Positions 1-4,040 of a stretch of DNA of 12,943 nucleotides are shown here, piece after piece. The stretch is from CAZGVV01 sp964529155. GTDB lineage: Bacteria > Pseudomonadota > Alphaproteobacteria > Rickettsiales > SXRF01. The stretch covers positions 1 through 12,943 of the forward strand of contig CAZGVV010000060.1 of the NCBI GenBank assembly GCA_964529155.1, in the 5' to 3' direction. Position 1 is the stretch's first letter; each line of letters starts with the position of its first letter. Made by a program: the position numbers and the translations under genes. The notes beneath the pieces were generated by a model, which made no database searches, had not been told where the DNA came from, and worked only from the letters and a program-made list of their open reading frames with translations.

Positions 1-70
1 GTACGCTGCGCTCCGGTTCTCGAAAACACTATGTTCGCCTACGTATAATGGTAAAGTGGAATAACTATAT
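1..70. repeat. Partial copy of a palindromic intergenic repeat (copy 1, cut by window edge)
   Basis: Bases 1-70 match 3356-3425 in the same orientation with 4 mismatches in 70. Only the right half of the element is present here. The window begins exactly where the second arm of the hairpin begins in the other copy, so the left arm probably lies outside. The copy includes the arm ending in AAAACACT plus a conserved tail of about 40 bp containing a TATAAT-like string. The conserved tail shows that the repeated unit is more than a simple hairpin. Confidence 0.8.
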
Positions 71-83
71 TATTGGCGGCAAA

Positions 84-100
84 TTTGCTATTGTAGCAAA
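84..100 (-). terminator. Possible weak hairpin downstream of the 283-aa gene
   Basis: A perfect 7-bp inverted repeat (TTTGCTA / TAGCAAA, 3-nt loop) lies about 40 bp past the stop codon of the minus-strand gene ending at 140. Only a short T-rich stretch follows on the minus strand and the loop is small. It may end transcription, but it is not a classic intrinsic terminator. Confidence 0.25.
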
Positions 101-139
101 AATGATAATTTTGAATAGATAATGGGCATTAGTTTTAGC

Positions 140-991
140 CTACCAACGGCCAGGAGTGGATTGATACATGCCGTCATTACTACGTATGCGCTGATGATAC
201 TTGGATGGGGGCCCATCGTCTTTGGAAAGGACTTGCCCGGATTGGCTGTAGCGTGTGACAGCTATACCGCCTTCTTTTTCATCTATTACAACAACAGAAT
301 CATGGTTGGAAGGGCTTCCCTTGGTAAACCGGCTCGCTTGTGGGGTATCCGCATATAGTGTCTCCCATACGGCCGCAAATTCAGGGCTTGCTTGGGACGC
401 AGTTTCTAAAATAGACTTCAGCTCTCCACCGGTGAATTTTTCATCTTCGAACATTGCCTTTTTTGATATGTTTGGGGCTATTCTGGCAATATATTCCGGT
501 TCGTTATTTTCTTTTTCGACCTTAATCAGCTGCAGGATCACTTCCCGATGCGTCCGCGGATGGTATACTCTAATTTTAGCCTCTCCTTCTTCAACCGGAC
601 GACGAATTGGTTTGTTTTTATAACCGTTTTCTATTCGTTTTTCTGAGGATCTCCTGTCTCTTCCTATCGTTTTTTTAATAGTAGAGTCGTGGCCAGGTAG
701 CATATTGACTTTTAGGCAATATGAACCAACCATTTGATCGTTGATAGAATCGCGTTCGTGCTTTTTTCGGGCGAGGTCCTTTCGCGTGGCTTCGTGTCGA
801 TCATTAAGTGCTTTAGTAATGGTCGGACTGTCATATTTCGAATGCTTTGGGCCAAATACTACAAATCGGTAACCATATTTCTCGAAGCCCCAACCATATT
901 CTCCATTTTGCCCCTTTGGAGATTGAGGAAGAAATTGCACTAATGAATCACTTAAATCAAGATTGCTGTAAGTTTTACGACTATTTCCCAT
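140..991 (-). CDS. Unrecognised hydrophilic protein, 283 aa
   Basis: I do not recognise this protein. It is soluble-looking, with no signal peptide or membrane span, and rich in Lys, Arg, Glu and Ser. A basic, charged segment covers roughly residues 55-140 (many RKxxE and KKxxG stretches), followed by a more structured-looking part around 140-220 and a polar C-terminal tail ending SNDGMYQSTPGRW. The start is supported by an AGGGG element 5 nt upstream of the ATG. The gene stands alone: upstream is a 130-bp gap and then the transposase relic, downstream is the palindromic repeat. Its isolated position next to repeats suggests an accessory gene. The open frame is long and has a good ribosome site, so it is likely real, but no function can be given. 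Confidence 0.7.
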   Translation of the reverse strand: MGNSRKTYSNLDLSDSLVQFLPQSPKGQNGEYGWGFEKYGYRFVVFGPKHSKYDSPTITKALNDRHEATRKDLARKKHERDSINDQMVGSYCLKVNMLPGHDSTIKKTIGRDRRSSEKRIENGYKNKPIRRPVEEGEAKIRVYHPRTHREVILQLIKVEKENNEPEYIARIAPNISKKAMFEDEKFTGGELKSILETASQASPEFAAVWETLYADTPQASRFTKGSPSNHDSVVVIDEKEGGIAVTRYSQSGQVLSKDDGPPSKYHQRIRSNDGMYQSTPGRW

Positions 992-1125
992 AATTACCCC
1001 TAAAAATCAGCAATTATTTCGCATCCTTCGCAAATTAAGTAAAGACAATATTTATGATAAATCGTAAAATTGTTAACCTATTTCTGTTTAGTGACCAAGC
1101 TGGCCTCTACTGCTATTAGCAACAT

Positions 1126-1231
1126 GTGGCGAGACCACGGAAAGCCCTGATCGATTTGGATGAAGCGGTTTCGGCGGTGCTCTGCTTGGAGCGTAGACGG
1201 ACAAAACAAGCCCATCGACTTGTGTGCTTAT
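1126..1231 (+). pseudogene. Relic of a REP-associated tyrosine transposase (Y1/IS200-like), internally deleted
   Basis: Reading from GTG at 1126 gives VARPRKALIDLDE, which resembles, from memory of the family, the N-terminus of one RAYT-type Y1 transposase group (MARPRKxxIxLDxTPYYHC...). The next expected block (YYHCVSRCVRRAFLCG) is absent. In the +1 frame, however, 1187-1231 reads SVDGQNKPIDLCAY. Its end resembles the family's IDVCAYAVMSNH block, which normally lies some 40-60 residues further on. The simplest reading is a relic with an internal deletion and frame change, cut off where the neighbouring minus-strand gene ends (1228). The catalytic His-hydrophobe-His motif and the tyrosine are missing, so it cannot be active. 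The match is short and recalled rather than searched. The palindromic repeats in this window fit such an enzyme's former presence. Confidence 0.4.
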
Positions 1232-1545
1232 TCTTCCGCTCCGTTATCCGCATCACGCGGGCTGTTTTCGTTTTGTTCTTCTTCGCCTTCGCGGGGGTCT
1301 ATTTTTCCGGATTCCAGGGTGCCGATTTGACGCATTACCAGGTTTTCATTATCAGCACGTGTACCGGCACGGCGCTTACGGCCATAAATTTTAACGATGG
1401 GTATATGCACCTTGCTGCATTTAGGGCAGACGATGGTTTTTTTGTTTAAGTCAAAAAAGCGGCTATTACATTCTGTACAGGTATGTTTTGCCCCAAGCGC
1501 ATTAGGCTCAGAGGCATTAAGTTCAGAGGCATTAAGTTCAGGCAT
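1228..1545 (-). CDS. FYDLN-acid domain zinc-ribbon protein (TIGR02300 family), 105 aa
   Basis: The N-terminal half is a zinc ribbon with Cys23-x2-Cys26 and Cys40-x2-Cys43 surrounding the family hallmark FFDLNK (residues 30-35; FYDLN in most members). A basic patch (YGRKRRAGTR, 54-63) and a very acidic C-terminal tail (EGEEEQNE) follow, as is usual for this alphaproteobacterial family of unknown biochemical role. I chose ATG at 1545 because family members begin M-x-K-PELGxK just before the first Cys pair. A longer frame from TTG at 1605 adds an unlikely extension. The ribosome site before 1545 is poor (a run of C), so the start is uncertain. Residues 3-17 come from a 15-bp triplication that splits the normal PEL-G junction. 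The 3' end abuts the transposase relic. Confidence 0.85.
   Translation of the reverse strand: MPELNASELNASEPNALGAKHTCTECNSRFFDLNKKTIVCPKCSKVHIPIVKIYGRKRRAGTRADNENLVMRQIGTLESGKIDPREGEEEQNENSPRDADNGAEE
1495..1539 (-). repeat. 15-bp in-frame tandem triplication at the start of the FYDLN gene
   Basis: On the minus strand three consecutive 15-mers encode ELNAS, ELNAS and EPNAL. The first two are identical at the DNA level and the third is diverged. The repeat lengthens the protein's N-terminus without shifting the frame and sits where the family normally reads PELG. Confidence 0.85.
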
Positions 1546-1613
1546 GGGGGGGGCATCTTTCTGGGTGAATGCCTTGCTGTCTTGCCCAGCAGATCTATCT
1601 GGCAATTATACCC

Positions 1614-1645
1614 CTGTTTAGGCGGCGAACCGCCCAAACAGGGAG
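1614..1645. repeat. Strong stem-loop between the csp and FYDLN genes
   Basis: CCCTGTTT-A-GGCGG / CCGCC-C-AAACAGGG form a 14-position stem with one A/C mismatch and a short loop. It lies about 30 bp after the cold-shock gene stop and before the FYDLN gene on the same strand. It could end or attenuate csp transcription, but no T-run follows on either strand, so a classic intrinsic terminator is doubtful. RNA-end protection is an alternative role. Confidence 0.6.
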
Positions 1646-1672
1646 CAAAATAACGCAAAAATCGCGGTATAC

Positions 1673-1882
1673 TTAAGCTGCAGCCAGCTTCAAGTTAACG
1701 GCAGATGTTTTGCCTTTTTCCGTGGCGAGTTCAAAACTCACGCGTTGACCTTCGTTCAGGTTGTTGATGCCTGCACGCTCAACTGCGCTGATGTGTACAA
1801 ATACATCACCATTGCCTTGATCAGGTTGAATAAAGCCGAAGCCTTTGGTTGGGTTGAACCATTTTACGATACCAGTTGCCAT
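1673..1882 (-). CDS. CspA-family cold-shock protein, 69 aa
   Basis: This is a single cold-shock domain of standard length. The RNA-binding motif RNP1 appears as KGFGFI (residues 13-18) and RNP2 as VFVHI (27-31), with the conserved opening GIVKWFNPTKGFGFI and the ending FELATEKGKTSAVNL. Proteins of this family bind single-stranded RNA or DNA and melt mRNA structure in the cytoplasm, either at low temperature or constitutively. The start is certain: AGGAGA lies 6 nt before the ATG. A TATAAT box on the minus strand at 1912-1917 would give a leader of only about 20-25 nt. This is unlike the long thermosensing leader of E. coli cspA, so this copy may not be cold-induced by that route. It is monocistronic, followed by a strong stem-loop. 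Confidence 0.97.
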   Translation of the reverse strand: MATGIVKWFNPTKGFGFIQPDQGNGDVFVHISAVERAGINNLNEGQRVSFELATEKGKTSAVNLKLAAA

Positions 1883-1911
1883 AATAAGTCTCCTATTCGA
1901 TGGCGTTACAA

Positions 1912-1917
1912 ATTATA
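1912..1917 (-). promoter_or_regulatory. Probable -10 box of the cold-shock gene
   Basis: The minus strand reads TATAAT, a perfect sigma70-type -10 hexamer, 30 bp upstream of the csp start codon. No convincing -35 hexamer sits at 16-18 bp, so the promoter call rests on the -10 alone. Confidence 0.45.
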
Positions 1918-1943
1918 CCGCAATATGCGACATAACGAAGAGT

Positions 1944-1989
1944 CTCGTTCTCCCCGGAAACCCGAAGAGAAACTCTTTGCCAGAACGAG
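1944..1989. repeat. Nested inverted repeats in the csp upstream region
   Basis: CTCGTTCT (1944-1951) is matched by AGAACGAG (1982-1989), and inside them AAGAG (1965-1969) pairs with CTCTT (1973-1977) around an AAA loop. This nested arrangement lies upstream of the csp promoter in a gap that carries no gene. It could be a factor-binding site or the end of an unannotated short transcript. No T-run follows. Confidence 0.4.
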
Positions 1990-2290
1990 GGAATAACAAC
2001 CGTATAATACGTATGTAGAAAAGAAATTCCAACCGATGCATCTTTACGATGCAGCCGCTGTTTTCACAGCGTTTATGTTCAAAGAGCGAGTACCAACTCA
2101 CGAGAATGATTAATGGCAAAAACCTTGTAAGTCAAGGAAATTATGCGGTCTCAAGCATTTATATAAGTGAAATCGGGGCAAATATTGATAATATGTATAA
2201 ACCGCATAGAGAACTTATATCGATAAGTCCATATTCACTCTCTTCCCAGACAATTATGTTTGTGTCGTTTTTCCTTGAAAGGAAAATCAT
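1990..2290. other. Intergenic stretch upstream of the lysine-rich gene; possible structured leader
   Basis: No gene is supported here; the open frame crossing it (2049-2369, plus) has no family features and is read through by the real gene in another frame. Several short perfect inverted repeats are visible: CCTTG/CAAGG (2123-2127/2133-2137), TATGCGGT/ACCGCATA (2142-2149/2201-2208), ATATAAGT/ACTTATAT (2161-2168/2213-2220), ACTTAT/ATAAGT (2213-2218/2223-2228) and TTCCT/AGGAA (2271-2275/2280-2284). The last one includes the ribosome binding site of the next gene. A TATAAT string at 2003-2008 is a candidate -10 without an obvious -35. Confidence 0.45.
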
Positions 2291-2503
2291 ATGGCCGACA
2301 ATCAGGCTCAGAAAAGCGCTATTCCGCAGAATAATGCAGCTTCACAACATGCTGGCAAACCAGAGGTAAACGTTGATTCATCTAAGAAAAACGAAATGAC
2401 CACTAAGCCAGAAAATGAAAACGCTAAAAAAGACGAATCACCTAAAAAAGACGAATCGGTTAAGAAAGATGAAAAAAGCGACAGCGCACCCAGCGCTCGC
2501 TAA
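2291..2503 (+). CDS. Small lysine/glutamate-rich hydrophilic protein, 70 aa
   Basis: No known family is recognised. The protein is extremely hydrophilic and probably disordered, dominated by Lys, Glu, Asp, Ser and Asn, with no hydrophobic segment. Residues 46-63 come from three 18-bp tandem units (KKDESP, KKDESV, KKDEKS; DNA 2426-2479). The start is supported by AAGGAAA 6-8 nt before the ATG, though that site can fold into a small hairpin. A textbook intrinsic terminator follows 20 bp after the stop, so the gene is transcribed alone. Composition resembles small stress or desiccation hydrophilins, but this is an analogy of composition only. A second small hydrophilic peptide lies nearby at 3512-3652. 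Confidence 0.75.
   Translation: MADNQAQKSAIPQNNAASQHAGKPEVNVDSSKKNEMTTKPENENAKKDESPKKDESVKKDEKSDSAPSAR
2426..2479 (+). repeat. Three 18-bp tandem units coding for KKDE repeats
   Basis: Units start at 2426, 2444 and 2462. The first two share 14 identical leading bases (AAAAAAGACGAATC). The third is diverged but keeps the KKDE reading. The unit number could vary between strains by slippage without changing the frame. Confidence 0.85.
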
Positions 2504-2520
2504 TTTCACTGTAAGATAAA

Positions 2521-2555
2521 GGGAAAGGGGTCTTATAAGGCCCCTTTCTTTTTTT
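2521..2555 (+). terminator. Intrinsic terminator of the lysine-rich gene
   Basis: GAAAGGGG (2523-2530) pairs perfectly with CCCCTTTC (2541-2548) and is followed by seven T residues (2549-2555). It begins less than 20 bp after the stop codon at 2503. Confidence 0.93.
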
Positions 2556-2623
2556 GTATTTAGGGTTCACAATGCATTAACTACGGAGAGATGTGTCTCA
2601 ATCGCTACTGTCAAGGAGGCTTT

Positions 2624-2992
2624 ATGTATATAAACGATGCTCCCTTAAAACCGCTTACTAGCATAGAACTCACGAACGATGATCATATCTTATTAAAATG
2701 GATGCGCAGTGCTGCATGGGAACCTGTCGCAGATGCGCGGGAGCCTGTTCCCTATAAAGCAAAAGTACCGGAATTCTATAATGGCCTGCGCTTATACCGC
2801 ATGCAAGGTGGTACTGCGGGGGGATCACTGGGTGCGCTGGAGCTTTTTATCAAAAAACTTGGATTTCAAGGGGTGATTGCCAAGCAAGACATCTACCCAA
2901 TTGCCGGACATGGTAATCAACCACGCTATCTTTCGCTTAAAAAAGCGGATTTGGATAATCTGGGTGTTGGGAAATATGATGAGGAAGAATAA
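2624..2992 (+). CDS. Unrecognised small protein, 122 aa
   Basis: I do not recognise the family. The start at ATG 2624 is chosen because a full Shine-Dalgarno AAGGAGG (2613-2619) precedes it; an upstream in-frame start at 2591 would lack one. The product is a soluble, mixed-composition protein without signal peptide or membrane span. A Gly-rich stretch (MQGGTAGGSLGALELF, about residues 59-74) precedes a Lys-rich helix, and the end is acidic (KYDEEE). It lies between two strong terminators, so it is a single-gene unit. It converges with the DUF3309 gene, and its stop codon lies inside the shared terminator stem. The excellent ribosome site makes the gene call good, though the role is unknown. 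Confidence 0.75.
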   Translation: MYINDAPLKPLTSIELTNDDHILLKWMRSAAWEPVADAREPVPYKAKVPEFYNGLRLYRMQGGTAGGSLGALELFIKKLGFQGVIAKQDIYPIAGHGNQPRYLSLKKADLDNLGVGKYDEEE

Positions 2993-3025
2993 ATAGGACG
3001 CATTCATTGCTTGCGTCCTATTTAT
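2989..3025. terminator. Bidirectional terminator between convergent genes
   Basis: A perfect 14-bp inverted repeat, ATAAATAGGACGCA (2989-3002) with TGCGTCCTATTTAT (3012-3025), and a 9-nt loop. Each strand has an A-rich lead and a T-rich exit, so it can serve both the plus-strand 122-aa gene, whose TAA (2990-2992) is part of the stem, and the minus-strand DUF3309 gene ending at 3036. Confidence 0.8.
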
Positions 3026-3035
3026 GCGGAAGAAG

Positions 3036-3194
3036 CTAGATTCTGCCGGTTAATAGCAGAATTAACAATACGATTACTACAATACCCAGCCCACCGCTTG
3101 GGAAATAACCCCAGCTACGGCTGTGGGGCCAGCTTGGTAAAGCGCCGATGAGTAAAAGAACAAGAATGATAAGCAGCAGTGTTGAAAGCGTCAT
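3036..3194 (-). CDS. DUF3309 family single-span membrane peptide, 52 aa
   Basis: The peptide has two hydrophobic stretches separated by the conserved core ALPSWPHSRSWGYFPSGGLG (residues 18-37). This is the hallmark of the short DUF3309 family, widespread in Proteobacteria and of unknown function. Residues 3-18 (LSTLLLIILVLLLIGA) and 36-48 (LGIVVIVLLILLL) are the likely membrane segments. ATG at 3194 is preferred because GGAG lies 6 nt before it. The in-frame ATG at 3200 would leave no spacing, and one at 3206 overlaps the ribosome site itself. It was found by translating the intergenic gap. Its leader shares 13 identical bases with that of the 46-aa gene at 3512-3652. Confidence 0.9.
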   Translation of the reverse strand: MTLSTLLLIILVLLLIGALPSWPHSRSWGYFPSGGLGIVVIVLLILLLTGRI

Positions 3195-3198
3195 GGGC

Positions 3199-3211
3199 AT
3201 CTCCATAAAAG
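3199..3211 (-). promoter_or_regulatory. Shared 13-nt leader with ribosome site (copy 1)
   Basis: The minus strand reads CTTTTATGGAGAT, identical to 3658-3670 in front of the 46-aa gene. It contains the GGAG ribosome site. The identity extends upstream of the ribosome site itself, so it may be a common translational or post-transcriptional control element, or simply chance around an AT-rich Shine-Dalgarno region. Confidence 0.5.
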
Positions 3212-3320
3212 GTGTGAGCCATGATTACGAAACTGTCTTATAAAATGCTATGTGCAAGCGTATTGAAATTTATAAAGAAGCTATAATTATTCTGCTTTAA
3301 AACTATACATGGCTGCAAAG

Positions 3321-3425
3321 AGTGTTTTCTGCGCTTCCGGTGCTCACGTACACCTGTACGCTGCGCTCCGGTTCTCGAAAACACTATTTTCGCCTACGTA
3401 TAATGTTAAATTGAAATAACTATAT
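3321..3425. repeat. Palindromic intergenic repeat (copy 2, complete)
   Basis: Left arm 3321-3351 and right arm 3356-3385 form an imperfect hairpin of about 30 bp (AGTGTTTTC...CGTAC / GTACG...GAAAACACT) around an ACCT loop. The arms also contain a near-direct repeat, CTGCGCT(T)CCGGT-CTC. A tail (3386-3425) is conserved with copy 1 and contains CGTATAATG. Gapless identity to bases 1-70 is 66/70. The size, palindromy and intergenic position are typical of REP/BIME-like elements mobilised by tyrosine transposases. Palindromes with a CTGCGCTCCGGT core seem familiar from other proteobacterial genomes, but I cannot name this family. Confidence 0.85.
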
Positions 3426-3443
3426 AATATTGCCAGAGAACTA

Positions 3444-3480
3444 AGAAAAAAAGCTAAAAGGCCGCAAGCGGCCCTTTAGC
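3444..3480 (-). terminator. Intrinsic terminator of the 46-aa hydrophilic gene
   Basis: GCTAAAAGGCCG / CGGCCCTTTAGC form a long stem with one mismatch around a CAAG loop. On the minus strand it is followed by a run of T (complement of 3446-3452). It lies about 30 bp past the stop at 3512. Confidence 0.9.
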
Positions 3481-3511
3481 ATAAATTACATACAGCAACG
3501 AATAACGCCAA

Positions 3512-3652
3512 TTAGCGATTGCCTTGATTCGAGGACTCATCGCGTTTAGGAGCTGAACCGGACTGACCGGATTTTTGATTAGATTGATTGTGTGAGCCCG
3601 ATTTGAATTGGCCTTCTTTATCGCGTGGCTGATTTTGTTTATTGTCTGACAT
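3512..3652 (-). CDS. Small hydrophilic peptide, 46 aa
   Basis: Translation gives a short, highly polar protein starting MSDNKQNQPRDKEGQFKSGS and ending in KRDESSNQGNR. It is rich in Gln, Asn, Ser, Lys and Gly, with no hydrophobic segment. It has a GGAG ribosome site in the minus-strand leader, an ATG start and an excellent intrinsic terminator, which together make a complete small transcription unit. The sequence recalls short Gly/Lys/Gln-rich stress-type hydrophilins such as the KGG-repeat peptides, but the KGG motif itself is absent, so I do not assign a family. The shared leader with the DUF3309 gene hints at common control. Confidence 0.72.
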   Translation of the reverse strand: MSDNKQNQPRDKEGQFKSGSHNQSNQKSGQSGSAPKRDESSNQGNR

Positions 3653-3657
3653 AACCT

Positions 3658-3670
3658 ATCTCCATAAAAG
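3658..3670 (-). promoter_or_regulatory. Shared 13-nt leader with ribosome site (copy 2)
   Basis: CTTTTATGGAGAT on the minus strand, identical to 3199-3211. Here the GGAG is followed by ATAGGTT and the ATG start of the 46-aa gene, so the element is fixed relative to the ribosome site rather than being part of the coding frame. Confidence 0.5.
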
Positions 3671-4010
3671 TGGTTAAAGTAACAATTGGCGGCGCTATGC
3701 CGTTAAGCTACGTTATGGCGCATACAATAAGTTTTCTGTGCATAATTGTTATGCTTGATATAAAGAGCCCATAAGTGTAAAAATGGCAGAAAACCTAGGT
3801 TTTTTCTGAAAATTGCTTGACTTTATATGTCCTGATCGTACTTTGCTGAACTACCAATTCCATGGATCTCTAAGCTCTATTTATATCGTCATTTATATAA
3901 ATAAAGTGACAGGGATTAAAAACGTTAGGAATCAGTGAGAATAATGCTTTTTGCTAAAAGAGATGGATTGATATCAGGCATAAAAAGCATGCCTGATATA
4001 GACGCTGGTA
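3671..4010. other. Divergent intergenic region with several palindromes, no gene seen
   Basis: This gap separates the 46-aa gene (minus) from the histidine kinase (plus) and should hold both promoters. Visible palindromes are GCATAA-TTG-TTATGC (3740-3754), CAGAAAACCT/AGGTTTTTTCTG (3787-3808, no loop, so more like an operator than a terminator), and the 11-bp-arm repeat at 3971-3999. A TTGACT at 3817-3822 is a candidate -35, but no good -10 is found at the right distance. I see no RNA gene. Confidence 0.5.
3971..3999 (+). promoter_or_regulatory. 29-bp perfect inverted repeat just upstream of the histidine kinase
   Basis: ATATCAGGCAT (3971-3981) and ATGCCTGATAT (3989-3999) are perfect 11-bp arms around a 7-nt centre (AAAAAGC). 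The repeat ends 28 bp before the ribosome site of the kinase gene. The symmetry and length fit a dimeric regulator's operator or a leader hairpin. No T-run follows, so it is not an intrinsic terminator. Confidence 0.65.
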
Positions 4011-4040
4011 ATGCATGTGGCAACCCTAAGGAGCGCATCT

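Noticed and set aside
122..943. Plus-strand open frames within 122-943
   Set aside because: They overlap the 283-aa minus-strand gene, lack ribosome sites and have atypical composition.
1081..1235. A tRNA gene next to the FYDLN gene, as sometimes found in alphaproteobacteria
   Set aside because: Neither strand shows a T-loop (GTTCRANYC), matching acceptor arms or a CCA end.
1546..1605. Longer FYDLN-acid protein starting with TTG at 1605
   Set aside because: The added residues match nothing in the family, and no ribosome site is seen; the family begins close to the first CxxC.
1..3425. A composite transposon bounded by the two direct palindromic repeats
   Set aside because: The stretch between them includes core-type genes (FYDLN-acid, csp), there is no transposase gene intact, and such repeats are usually dispersed singly.
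3787..3808. CAGAAAACCT/AGGTTTTTTCTG as an intrinsic terminator
   Set aside because: No gene ends near it on either strand and the palindrome has no proper loop; a protein-binding site is more plausible.
4011..4040. ATG at 4011 as the start of the histidine kinase
   Set aside because: No ribosome site precedes it, whereas GTG 4041 has AAGGAG at 7 nt and lies right before the receiver fold.
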